This document shows positions 50,101 to 58,672 of a stretch of DNA of 64,000 bases, piece by piece (within the stretch, counting starts at the first letter, position 1; each line of letters begins with the position of its first letter). A program made the translations under genes and the position numbers. The notes under the pieces were generated by a model. The model saw nothing but the letters and a program-made list of their open reading frames with translations. It was not told the origin of the DNA and searched no databases. The stretch covers positions 124,001 to 188,000 of the forward strand of contig NZ_JNFD01000007.1 in assembly GCF_000756375.1 (NCBI RefSeq). Direction: 5' to 3'. The DNA comes from Sphingopyxis sp. LC81 (GTDB lineage: Bacteria > Pseudomonadota > Alphaproteobacteria > Sphingomonadales > Sphingomonadaceae).

Positions 50101-50409
50101 GTGACGACTGACAGGATAGGCGACGATGTCGGGCGTGCCGTCGGCGAAGACGAGCCTTGCGCCGACCACCAGCCGGAAGCCCTCTACCATCTCGGGCTGC
50201 TTCACCTGTTGTTCCTTCAGGAACGCCCATGCCCGCACCACGCCCGCGACGCTGTTACGGTCGGCGATACCGATGCCTTTCATGCCGAGGTTGATCGCCT
50301 CCGCAACCATTTCGGCGGGATGCGATGCGCCGCGCAGGAAGCTGTAGTTGGTCGCGGCGACCAGTTCGGCGAAGCCAGGATCGGGGCCGGTTTCAGACGC
50401 CTCGTTCAT
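47131..50409 (-). CDS. dnaE2: Error-prone DNA polymerase ImuC/DnaE2
   Basis: C-family polymerase alpha subunit for SOS translesion synthesis, about 1092 residues. ATG 50409 overlaps the imuB stop and gives the family start ([20 protein letters not shown]). The PHP domain covers about 1-290; the palm contains the catalytic triad region with [20 protein letters not shown]; finger and tandem HhH motifs follow; a C-terminal OB fold includes [20 protein letters not shown]. It lacks the beta-clamp motif features of replicative DnaE that I could check only roughly. Third gene of the LexA-controlled imuA-imuB-dnaE2 operon. Confidence 0.95.
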   Translation of the reverse strand: [1092 protein letters not shown]

Positions 50410-51956
50410 GCGAAGACCCCGTGGATATACCAGCGCGGGTCGGGCTTTTCGTCGTAGAGGCCGTGGCGGAAGAGCCAGAAGCGGCGGCCCTGCGCATCCT
50501 CGACGCGGTAATAATCGCGCGTCAGCCCGCCATTGTCGCGGCGGCGCCACCATTCGGCGGCGATGCGCTCGGGGCCTTCGTAGCGGCGCACCGCGTGCGC
50601 CTGCCGGCGCCAGCGGAACTGGTGCGGCGGGCCATCGGGCACCTCGGCGATCACCTCGATCGGCTGCGGCGGGTCGAAAAGGTGGAAAGGGCGCGTGGGC
50701 GGCTCGCCGGGATCGGGTTCCTGCCAAGGCAGCGGGGGCGGTGCGTCGGCCGCGGGGAGTTCGAGCTGCGCCTGCTCGGGGATATGCGTGTCGGCGGGGC
50801 GGAAACGTCGCACACGACCGCGCCCGAGCCGCGTTGCGAGACGGTCGGCGAGCTCGTCGATTGCAGCGCTTTCGTTCGCCGCGCGGACCGCGCCGCCCTC
50901 GAGCTTCAATTGCGTCGCGCCGAGCGCCTCGAGCCGGGGCACCGCGAGGCGGATCATGTCGAAGCCGAAGCCGGGGTCGAGCGGGTCGGCGAGGCTATCC
51001 ATACGCTCGGCGAACAGGCGCATCACCAGCCCCATGTCGCGCGTCGGATGGCCGGTTTCGATCGCGATGCTGCGCGCGAGGCCGTCGCTGCGAAAGAAGG
51101 TCGCGCGGAAATGGCGCCCGCCCTTGCCGCGCTCGCCAAGCGCCTCGATCGCTTCGCCAGCGAGTTCTGCCAGCACTTTGGTGGCGTGCGCCGTGCTGCC
51201 GAGCGGCTCGGCAAAACGGCGTTCGGCGACCACGGGCGGCAGCGCGATCCGCGGGTCGAGCGGGCTCGGCGCATCGCCGAGCAGGCGGCGCAGCGCCATC
51301 GCGGCGTCGGCGCCGAAGCGCGCGGCGATATTCGCCATCGGGCGGCTCGCGAGGTCGCCGATCGTCTTGAGCCCGGCGCGAACGAGCGCGGTCGTCGCCT
51401 CGGCTTCGAGTTCGAGCGCGGCGACGGGCAGGCGGCGGATCGCCTGTGCCTCGTCGGGGGCGGGACGCGTCTGGTAACGTGCGAGCGCGCGCGCCGCATC
51501 GGCGGTCGGGCCGAGCGCGTGGCGCAAGGTCATGCCGAGCCGCGCAAGGCGCCTTTCGACATCGCGCACGAGCTCCGCTTCGCCGCCGTAGAGATGTTCG
51601 GCGCCGGCGATGTCGAGGATCAGCCCGTCGGGTGCGTCGAGCGCGACGAGCGGCGAGTAGCGCGCGCAGCCCTGCGCGAGGCGGTCGAGCCAGTCCTGGT
51701 CGAGCACGGGGTCGTGCGGAACGACGGTAAGCTCGCCGATCTGCGCGCGCGCATCGGCGAGCGGCATGCCGACACGCAGCCCGACGCCCAGCGCCGCGGC
51801 ATCGACGCTGGAAAGGCGCATCGCGCCGCGCTGTTTCTCGGCGAAGACGAGCGGGGCGTCAGGCGGCCGCGGCGCCGTGCGAAGCCATCGCTCGGCGGGC
51901 AGGAAGGGGAAGAAGAGCGCCAGATAGCGCCGCTTCCCGGAAAGATTGTTCGTCAT
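50406..51956 (-). CDS. imuB: ImuB, Y-family polymerase-like protein
   Basis: About 516 residues from ATG 51956, which gives the conserved opening RRYLALFFPFLPAERW. ImuB proteins are Y-family-like adaptors without polymerase activity that join ImuA and DnaE2 to the beta clamp. The N-terminal domain (MRLSSVDAAALGVGLRVGMP, LILDIAGAEHLYGGE) has lost the paired acidic residues of active palms. The C-terminal tail (RFWLFRHGLYDEKPDPRWYI) is typical. It overlaps imuA by 98 nt and dnaE2 by 4 nt, so expression is tightly coupled. Confidence 0.92.
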   Translation of the reverse strand: MTNNLSGKRRYLALFFPFLPAERWLRTAPRPPDAPLVFAEKQRGAMRLSSVDAAALGVGLRVGMPLADARAQIGELTVVPHDPVLDQDWLDRLAQGCARYSPLVALDAPDGLILDIAGAEHLYGGEAELVRDVERRLARLGMTLRHALGPTADAARALARYQTRPAPDEAQAIRRLPVAALELEAEATTALVRAGLKTIGDLASRPMANIAARFGADAAMALRRLLGDAPSPLDPRIALPPVVAERRFAEPLGSTAHATKVLAELAGEAIEALGERGKGGRHFRATFFRSDGLARSIAIETGHPTRDMGLVMRLFAERMDSLADPLDPGFGFDMIRLAVPRLEALGATQLKLEGGAVRAANESAAIDELADRLATRLGRGRVRRFRPADTHIPEQAQLELPAADAPPPLPWQEPDPGEPPTRPFHLFDPPQPIEVIAEVPDGPPHQFRWRRQAHAVRRYEGPERIAAEWWRRRDNGGLTRDYYRVEDAQGRRFWLFRHGLYDEKPDPRWYIHGVFA

Positions 51957-52650
51957 GGTTCCAGTCCAGTCGCCAACGCGCGGGCGCAGCGCCGCCGCGC
52001 CAGCGCAGCAATTCGAGGTCGAAGGCGGGCGCGCCGGGGGCGTTCGCTTCGAGCGCGTGCGAGGCGGCGGCGGCGACACTCCAGCGCGTCTCGGCGACGC
52101 TCGGCGCCGGGGCGGCATTGAGGCGGAGCATCAGCAACGTGGTGCCCGCATCGCGCGCGCCGAGCGCGAGGCGGCGCCCCGCAGTGAGGTCGAGCAAAGG
52201 GAATTTGCCCCAGCTTTCGACGATCACCGCCGCCGATCCCGTACAGCGGATCGCATCGTTCGCGCAGGCGAGCAGCATCTTCGGATCGGCGGTCTCGACG
52301 AGCAGCAGCCGGTCGGGGTCGCCGCCGAGTTCGGCGATACCGGGCGCGTAGATATGGCCGGTGCGCTTGCCGGCGTCGCTCGTGCGCAGCCAGATCAGCG
52401 GCGCCTTGCCCGGCGTGCGCAGCGCGATCAGTGAGGCAAAGGCGGCTGCGCTCGTCGCGTCGAGCGCGTCGGTGGCGAAAAATTCATGGCATCGCCCGAT
52501 CGCGAGCCCGCCGCCGATCGCCGCGTCGAAGGACGCGTGTCCGCTCGCCAGCCAGCCCTCGGTCCGGCGGCTTTCGAAACCGCCATCGGCGGCCAGCCGG
52601 GCGATGCGTTTCCGCAGCCCGGCGAGTAGGGGAGACGACTCGCGCATCAT
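51859..52650 (-). CDS. imuA: ImuA, SOS mutagenesis protein
   Basis: RecA-like accessory protein of the mutasome, 263 residues. The start is one of two adjacent ATGs (52650, 52647). The fold is recognisable from GHASFDAAIGGGLAIGRCHE, APLIWLRTSDAGKRTGHIYA and WDxxx-like C-terminal RWRGGAAPARWRLDWNHD. A canonical P-loop is not evident, as is usual for this group. A LexA box sits immediately upstream. The 98-nt overlap with imuB is unusually long. Confidence 0.9.
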   Translation of the reverse strand: MMRESSPLLAGLRKRIARLAADGGFESRRTEGWLASGHASFDAAIGGGLAIGRCHEFFATDALDATSAAAFASLIALRTPGKAPLIWLRTSDAGKRTGHIYAPGIAELGGDPDRLLLVETADPKMLLACANDAIRCTGSAAVIVESWGKFPLLDLTAGRRLALGARDAGTTLLMLRLNAAPAPSVAETRWSVAAAASHALEANAPGAPAFDLELLRWRGGAAPARWRLDWNHDEQSFREAALSGALLPLPARRAMASHGAAAA

Positions 52651-52652
52651 TT

Positions 52653-52667
52653 GTTCCTGATATGTTC
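52653..52667 (-). promoter_or_regulatory. LexA-binding site (SOS box) of imuA-imuB-dnaE2
   Basis: GTTC-N7-GTTC (read on the minus strand as GAAC-N7-GAAC) with exact 7-bp spacing, the alphaproteobacterial LexA site. It ends only three bases before the imuA start codon, so it overlaps the ribosome-binding region and the transcription start must lie within or near it. Confidence 0.85.
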
Positions 52668-52729
52668 TATTAGCGCTTTCGGGATGGCGCTTGTCAAGAT
52701 GAGTCAGGAAATGGTGCGGTTATAGGAGG

Positions 52730-54133
52730 TTAGCGCACACCTGTTTCGCTCCCCGCGCTGCTGTCACCGCCCAGTGTGCGGAACAGCGCGATTCGCGTCT
52801 GGGTGAGCAGCAATTGCGTCCCGACCTCGCTCCGCCGCGCCGAATAGAGGCTGCGTTGCGCGTCGAGGCTCGACAGGAAGCTGTCGACGCCGCCCTTGTA
52901 GCGCGCGTCGGCGAGCGTTGCGGTGTCGGCGGCGGCTTCGGTGTTCGCCGCCGCGGCGCGGACGCGCTCGGCAATCGTGCCCTGTACCGCGAGCGCATCG
53001 GCGACCTCGCGGAACGCGGTCTGGATCGCGCCTTCATAACCCGCGAGCGCCGCGTCGCGCTGCGCTTCGCTGACCGCGACCCCCGCACGGCGGCCGCCGG
53101 CGTCGAAGATCGTCGCGGTGGCATCGCCGCCCGCCGACCAGCCCCACGATCCGCTGTCGAACAGGCTGCCGAGCGCATTGCTGGCAAAGCCGAGCAGCCC
53201 GGTGAGCGAGATCGACGGGAAGAGCCGCGCGCGCGCGACGCCGATGTCGGCGTTGGCGGCGCGCAGGCCATATTCGGCCTCGATCACGTCGGGACGGCGG
53301 AGCAATATTTCGGAACTGACCCCGGCGGGCAGCGACACGATCGCGGGCGTCACTTCGGTCAGGCTCGCCGGGAGCAGCGCGCGGTCGATATCGCCGCCGA
53401 CGAGCAAGCGGATCAGATTCTCGTCCTGCGCGAGCGCGGTCCTTTGCTGCGCGATCGAATCCTCGGCGGTCGCGAGAATCTGTTCGGCCTGGCGGAGATC
53501 GGTGCGCGGCGCGACGCCGCCGTCGAGCCGCGCCCTGGTCAGCCGCACGCTCTCGCGCGCATTGGCGGCGGTGTCCTCGGCGATTTTCAGCAGGTCGCGG
53601 TCGGCGCCATAGGCCGCCCACGCGTCGGCGAGGTTCGCGATCAGCGCGAGCCGCACCGTGCGCGACGCCGCCTCGGTGCCGAGCGCGCGGTTGCGGTCGG
53701 CTTCGGTCGCGTTGGCGAGCTTGCCGAACAGGTCGAGTTCGAAGGCGGTGACGCCGCCGCGCAGCGAGAAGTCGCCGCTCCCGTTCCCGCTTCCATTGTC
53801 CGCATAGCCCGCGCCCGCACTCACCCCGAGCTCGGGGAATTGCCCCGACCGCGTGACACGCACCTGCGCGCGCGCGGCGGCGACATTGGCGTAAGCGACG
53901 CGCAGGTCGCGATTGTTCGCGAGCGCCTGATCGGTCAGCGATTGGAGGCGCGGGTCGGTGAAGACGCTTTTGTACGACAGGATCGGCAGCGCCGCCTCGC
54001 TTGCAAGCAGATAGGCGTCGCCGGCGGGCCAGCTTTGCGGCACCGGCGGCGTCGGCAGCACCGTCTTCGGCGCGAGCGAGCAGCCGGCGAGCGCGAGCGT
54101 GCCCGCCATCAGCAGGGCGCGGGCGCCGGTCAT
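52730..54133 (-). CDS. RND efflux outer-membrane lipoprotein (OprM/NodT family)
   Basis: TolC-like channel, 467 residues. The N-terminus MTGARALLMAGTLALAGCSL has a lipobox (LAGC) for acylation. Two repeats of the OEP domain are visible, for example LQSLTDQALANNRDLRVAYA and RRPDVIEAEYGLRAANADIG. It is the last gene of the efflux operon; its ATG overlaps the permease stop by 4 nt. It would connect the pump to the cell exterior. Confidence 0.93.
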   Translation of the reverse strand: MTGARALLMAGTLALAGCSLAPKTVLPTPPVPQSWPAGDAYLLASEAALPILSYKSVFTDPRLQSLTDQALANNRDLRVAYANVAAARAQVRVTRSGQFPELGVSAGAGYADNGSGNGSGDFSLRGGVTAFELDLFGKLANATEADRNRALGTEAASRTVRLALIANLADAWAAYGADRDLLKIAEDTAANARESVRLTRARLDGGVAPRTDLRQAEQILATAEDSIAQQRTALAQDENLIRLLVGGDIDRALLPASLTEVTPAIVSLPAGVSSEILLRRPDVIEAEYGLRAANADIGVARARLFPSISLTGLLGFASNALGSLFDSGSWGWSAGGDATATIFDAGGRRAGVAVSEAQRDAALAGYEGAIQTAFREVADALAVQGTIAERVRAAAANTEAAADTATLADARYKGGVDSFLSSLDAQRSLYSARRSEVGTQLLLTQTRIALFRTLGGDSSAGSETGVR

Positions 54134-57100
54134 GCCGGCACCTCCGCCGCGCCTTCACCCTTGTTCTTGCCGAACCGCGCGCGCGCCGCCGCAAGGCCGT
54201 CGCGCACGCCGCGGCGGACGAGGACGAAGAAGAGCGGGATAAAGAAGATCGCGAGGAAGGCGGCGGTGAGCATGCCGCCGATCACCGAGGTGCCGATCGC
54301 GACGCGGCTGTTTGCGCCCGCACCGGTCGCGATCGCGAGCGGCAGCACGCCGAAGATGAAGGCGAAGCTCGTCATCAAAATCGGGCGCAGGCGGATGCGC
54401 GCGGCGGCGATCGCGGCCTCGATCACGCGCTTGCCCTTGCGCTCTTCCTGCTCGGCGAACTCGATCATCAGGATCGCGTTTTTCGCGGCGAGGCCCATCG
54501 TCGTGAGCAGCCCGATCTGGAGATAGACGTCATTTTCCAGCCCGCGCAAATTGACGGCAAAGATCGCGCCGATCAGCCCGAGCGGAATGACGAGGATCAC
54601 CGCGAGCGGGATCGACCAGCTTTCGTAAAGCGCCGCGAGGCAGAGGAAGACGACGAGTAGCGACAGGCCATAGAGCAAGGGCGCCTGCCCCGAGGAGAGG
54701 CGTTCCTGATAGGAGGAGCCCGACCAGGCGACGCTGGTGCCGGGGATTTCGCCCGCCATCCGCTCCATCTCGTCCATCGCCTCGCCCGAACTGGTGCCCG
54801 GCGCGGGCTGGCCCGAGATTTCGAACGCGGGCACGCCCTGGAAACGCGAACTGCTGCTCGGCGTCGTCGACCAGCCGGTCTTGGCGAAGGCGGAGAAGGG
54901 CGACATTTCGCCGTCGGCGGACCGCACATACCATTGGCCGAGGTCTTCGGGGCGCGCGCGATAGGGGGCGTCGCCCTGAACATAGACGCGCTTGACGCGC
55001 CCCTTGTCGATGAAGTCGTTGACGTAGCGCCCGCCCCACGCGGTCGCGAGGGTCGAATTCACATCGGCATTGTCGATGCCGTACGCGGTCAGCCGCTGCG
55101 TATCGACGTCGATCTTCAGCGTCGCGACATCGGGAAGGTCGGACAGGCGCACCGAGGTCAGTTTGGGATTCGCGTTCGCTGCGGCGAGCAATTTTTCGCG
55201 CGCTTCGGCGAATTCGGCGCGGCTCATCCCGCTGCGGTTCTGGAACTGCATCGTGAAGCCCGACGAATCGCCGAGCCCGCGCACCGCGCCGGGGACGAGT
55301 GCGAAAATCTGGGCATCGCGGAGGCCGCTCAAGGCTTTGCGCGCGCGCTCGGCGATCGCATCGGCGGTATTTTCCTGGCCCGGCCGGTCGTCCCAATGGG
55401 TGAGGTTGACGAAGCCCTGCCCAGTGTTCTGGCCCGCCGCTGCACCGCCGCCGCCGCCCGCGATCAGGAACAAGGCCTGCACATTGGCCTTTTCCGCGGT
55501 CATCATATATTTTTCGATTTCATCGCGCACTTCCAGCGTGCGCGCCTGCGTCGCGCCGGCGGGCAGGCGGAACTGCACCGAAACGCGCCCCTGATCCTCA
55601 TTGGGCAGGAAGCCGCTCGGCAGGCGCAGGAACAGGACGACGAGCAGGGCGAGCAGCACGGCGTAGATGCCGAGGAACAGCCATTTGCGGTCGACGACCT
55701 TGGTGACGCTGCCGACGTAGCGATCGACCGAGCGGTCGAAGCGGGTGTTGAAGCCGTTCTTCGCGCGTTCCAGAAATGCGTGAATACGCGGGAAGCGTCC
55801 GCCGTTGGCGGCTGCGTCGCCGTGCGCCTTGGGCTTGAGCAAGGTCGAGGTCAGCGCGGGGCTGAGGATCAGCGCAACGAGCACCGACAGCGCCATCGCC
55901 GAGACGATGGTGACCGAGAACTGGCGATAAATGACGCCGGTCGATCCGCCGAAGAAGGCCATCGGCATGAACACCGCCGACAGCACGAGCGCGATCGCGA
56001 TCAGCGCGACCTGCAGCTCCTTCATCGACTGGATCGTCGCGTCGCGCGCCGACATGCCGGGGTTTTCTTCCATCAACCGCTCGACATTCTCGACCACGAC
56101 GATCGCGTCGTCGACGAGCAGGCCGATCGCGAGCGTCAGCCCGAACAGCGTCAGCGTGTTGATGCTGAACCCCAGCATATAGAAGATGGCGAAGGTGCCG
56201 AGCAGCACGACGGGCACCGCGATCGCGGGGATCAGCACCGCGCGCCAGCTCTGCAGGAAGACGAACATCACGAGGATGACGAGCAGGATCGCCTCGAACA
56301 GCGATTTCTGCACTTCGCTGACCGACAGCTTGATGAAGGCGGTCGAATCATTGGCGTAGCTGTAGGTCAGCCCGTCGGGGAAATCGGCGGCGAGCTCCTC
56401 CATCCGCGCCTTGACCCGGTCGGCGGTTTCGAGCGCGTCGGATCCCGGCGACAGCGAGATCGACATGCCCGCGCCCGGATGGCCGTTGATCCGGCTGACG
56501 ACGGCATAGCTTTCGGCGCCGATCTCGACGCGCGCGACATCCTTGATGCGCACCGTCGATCCGTCGGGCAGCGTCTTCAATACGATATTCTCGAACTCGG
56601 GGACGGTCTGCATTCGCGACTGCGCGGTGACGGTCGCGTTGAGCATCTGTCCCTGCGGCGCGGGCAGGCCGCCGACGTCGCCCGCCGCGACTTCGCTGTT
56701 CTGCGCGGTGATCGCCGAAATCACGTCGCTCGGCATCAGCGATACCGCGGCGAGCCGCTGCGGATTGAGCCAGATGCGCATCGCGTGGGGCGCGCCGAAG
56801 ATATTGACCTCGCCGACCCCTTCGACGCGCGACAGCGGATCCTGGATGTTCGACGCCATATAGTCGGACACGTCCTGGTTCACGCGCGTGTTCGTCTCGT
56901 CATAGACGCCGACGAGCAGCAGCGTGTCCGAGTTCGACTTGGTGACGCGCACGCCCTGTTGCTGGACCTGCTGCGGCAGGCGCGAGACCGCCGATGCGAT
57001 CTTGTTCTGGACCTGCACCTGCGCGATGTCGGGGTCGGTGCCCTTTTCGAAGATCGCGGTGATATTCGCCTGTCCGCGCGAGCTCGACTGCGAGCTGAAA

Positions 57101-57330
57101 TAGAGCAGGCCGTCGATCCCGGTCAGCTGTTGTTCGAGCACCTGCGTGACGCTGTTCTCGATCGTTTCGGCCGACGCGCCCGGATAGGAGGCGCGGATAT
57201 TGACCTGCGCCGGGGCGATATCGGGATATTGCTCGATCGGCAGCGAAAAGAGCGCGCCCGCGCCGCCGAGCATCACGATGATCGCCAGCACCCAAGCGAA
57301 GATCGGCCGGTCGATGAAAAGGCGCGACAT
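54130..57330 (-). CDS. RND multidrug efflux permease (HAE1/AcrB family)
   Basis: Inner-membrane proton-driven exporter, 1066 residues with the 12-helix, two-loop AcrB architecture. It opens MSRLFIDRPIFAWVLAIIVM, has GLLVDDAIVVVENVERLMEE in helix 4, whose Asp pair forms the proton relay, and a second half with SGSSYQERLSSGQAPLLYGL and NAILMIEFAEQEERKGK. Substrates cannot be deduced. It starts 6 nt after the membrane fusion gene. Confidence 0.96.
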   Translation of the reverse strand: MSRLFIDRPIFAWVLAIIVMLGGAGALFSLPIEQYPDIAPAQVNIRASYPGASAETIENSVTQVLEQQLTGIDGLLYFSSQSSSRGQANITAIFEKGTDPDIAQVQVQNKIASAVSRLPQQVQQQGVRVTKSNSDTLLLVGVYDETNTRVNQDVSDYMASNIQDPLSRVEGVGEVNIFGAPHAMRIWLNPQRLAAVSLMPSDVISAITAQNSEVAAGDVGGLPAPQGQMLNATVTAQSRMQTVPEFENIVLKTLPDGSTVRIKDVARVEIGAESYAVVSRINGHPGAGMSISLSPGSDALETADRVKARMEELAADFPDGLTYSYANDSTAFIKLSVSEVQKSLFEAILLVILVMFVFLQSWRAVLIPAIAVPVVLLGTFAIFYMLGFSINTLTLFGLTLAIGLLVDDAIVVVENVERLMEENPGMSARDATIQSMKELQVALIAIALVLSAVFMPMAFFGGSTGVIYRQFSVTIVSAMALSVLVALILSPALTSTLLKPKAHGDAAANGGRFPRIHAFLERAKNGFNTRFDRSVDRYVGSVTKVVDRKWLFLGIYAVLLALLVVLFLRLPSGFLPNEDQGRVSVQFRLPAGATQARTLEVRDEIEKYMMTAEKANVQALFLIAGGGGGAAAGQNTGQGFVNLTHWDDRPGQENTADAIAERARKALSGLRDAQIFALVPGAVRGLGDSSGFTMQFQNRSGMSRAEFAEAREKLLAAANANPKLTSVRLSDLPDVATLKIDVDTQRLTAYGIDNADVNSTLATAWGGRYVNDFIDKGRVKRVYVQGDAPYRARPEDLGQWYVRSADGEMSPFSAFAKTGWSTTPSSSSRFQGVPAFEISGQPAPGTSSGEAMDEMERMAGEIPGTSVAWSGSSYQERLSSGQAPLLYGLSLLVVFLCLAALYESWSIPLAVILVIPLGLIGAIFAVNLRGLENDVYLQIGLLTTMGLAAKNAILMIEFAEQEERKGKRVIEAAIAAARIRLRPILMTSFAFIFGVLPLAIATGAGANSRVAIGTSVIGGMLTAAFLAIFFIPLFFVLVRRGVRDGLAAARARFGKNKGEGAAEVPA

Positions 57331-57336
57331 AAGAGG

Positions 57337-58518
57337 TTATTTGCCCTTGGCTTGGGCGTCGCCGCCCTTAGGGGCACCGACGCGCTGCGCGCTGCTCGCG
57401 GGCACGGGGCGGATCGGTGCGCCTTGCCGCAGATTGCCGATGCCCTGCGTGATCACGCGCTCGCCGGGTTTCAGCCCGTCGGTGACGACCCAATTGGCGC
57501 CCGAGGTGCGGTCGGCGACGATCTTGCGCCGCGCCGCCTTATTGTCCTTGCCGACGAGATAGACGAAGGCCGATCCGTCGAAATCGCGCTGCACCGCGGC
57601 TTGCGGCAGCAGGATCGCGGTCGGGTTCACCGCCTGGTCGAACAGCGCGGTCACGAACATGCCGGGCAGCAATATGCCCCTGGGATTGGGGAAGCGCGCG
57701 CGCAGCGTGATGGTGCCCGTCGCCTCGTTGACCGTGACGTCGGAAAACTGGACGACGCCGGCAAAGGGGTAGGCGCTGCCATCCTCCATGCGCAGGCGCA
57801 CCGAGGTGCTGCCCGCGGTGACGCCGCCGCTTTCGATCGCCTGGCGCAGCGTGGTGAGCTCGGCGCTCGACTGCTGCATGTCGACATACATCGGGTCGGT
57901 CTGCTGGATCACCGCAAGCGGGCTCGCCTGGCTCGCGCTGACGAGCGCGCCGGGGGTCGCGAGGCTGCGGCCGATGCGGCCGCTGATCGGCGCGGTGATC
58001 GTCGCAAACCGCAGGTTGATGCGCGCGGTTTCGAGCGCGGCGCCATTCTGTGCGACCGCGGCGCGCGCCATCCGCGCCTGTGCGAGCGCGTCGGTATAAT
58101 CCTGCTCGGCGACCGCCTGCATCTTCGCAAGCGGTTCGAGCCGCCGCGCGCGTTCGTCGGCCGCCTGCGCGCTCGCACGGGCGCTCGCGAGGTTCGCGGC
58201 GGCTTGGTCGACACCCGCCTGATAGAGGCTCGCGTCGATCTGGTAGAGCGGCTGGCCGGCACGCACAAAGCCGCCTTCGGTGAACAGGCGGCGGCGGATC
58301 AGGCCATTCACCTGCGGGCGCACTTCGCTCGTCTCGAACGCGACGGTGCGTCCGCCCAGCGACGAGGTCACGGGCACCGGCTCGACCTTGACGGCGACAT
58401 AACCGACCTCGGGCGCGCCGCGGCCATTCTTGCTTTCATCCTGACCCGAGCAGGCGCCGAGCAACAGAGCTGCGGCACACAGCACTCCGGTCAGCGACAG
58501 CGACCTTTTGTCCAGCAT
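57337..58518 (-). CDS. RND efflux membrane fusion protein (AcrA/MexA family)
   Basis: Periplasmic adaptor, about 393 residues from ATG 58518. A lipobox lies in LCAAALLLGACSGQD. Barrel and lipoyl domains (VRPQVNGLIRRRLFTEGGFV), a helical hairpin (about 100-170) and a C-terminal membrane-proximal domain follow in family order. It is the first gene of the efflux operon. No TetR or other local repressor is adjacent; the LacI gene upstream probably belongs to the kdu module. Confidence 0.92.
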   Translation of the reverse strand: MLDKRSLSLTGVLCAAALLLGACSGQDESKNGRGAPEVGYVAVKVEPVPVTSSLGGRTVAFETSEVRPQVNGLIRRRLFTEGGFVRAGQPLYQIDASLYQAGVDQAAANLASARASAQAADERARRLEPLAKMQAVAEQDYTDALAQARMARAAVAQNGAALETARINLRFATITAPISGRIGRSLATPGALVSASQASPLAVIQQTDPMYVDMQQSSAELTTLRQAIESGGVTAGSTSVRLRMEDGSAYPFAGVVQFSDVTVNEATGTITLRARFPNPRGILLPGMFVTALFDQAVNPTAILLPQAAVQRDFDGSAFVYLVGKDNKAARRKIVADRTSGANWVVTDGLKPGERVITQGIGNLRQGAPIRPVPASSAQRVGAPKGGDAQAKGK

Positions 58519-58614
58519 AGTTGGTTGTTCTCGTATCGGTTCGCCGGGAGGCGGGGAGGCTTTGCGCCCTTTCAACCCATTGGTTTGCCGCATGCAAGCG
58601 CAATGCGGGCGATG

Positions 58615-58630
58615 CGACAAATTACGACAA
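58615..58630. promoter_or_regulatory. Direct repeat upstream of the efflux operon
   Basis: CGACAA occurs twice exactly 10 bp apart, about 100 bp before the membrane fusion gene. Such helically phased direct repeats are typical of OmpR-type response-regulator sites, but no cognate regulator is in the window. Confidence 0.25.
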
Positions 58631-58672
58631 TTTTTATGCCGCGGCCCATTGTCCGTCGGCGCCGCTGAGCCT

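Noticed and set aside
54934..58668. Very long plus-strand open frame opposite the efflux genes
   Set aside because: It mirrors the RND permease and membrane fusion genes; composition is Arg/Asp/Gly-rich as expected for an antisense frame in high-GC DNA.
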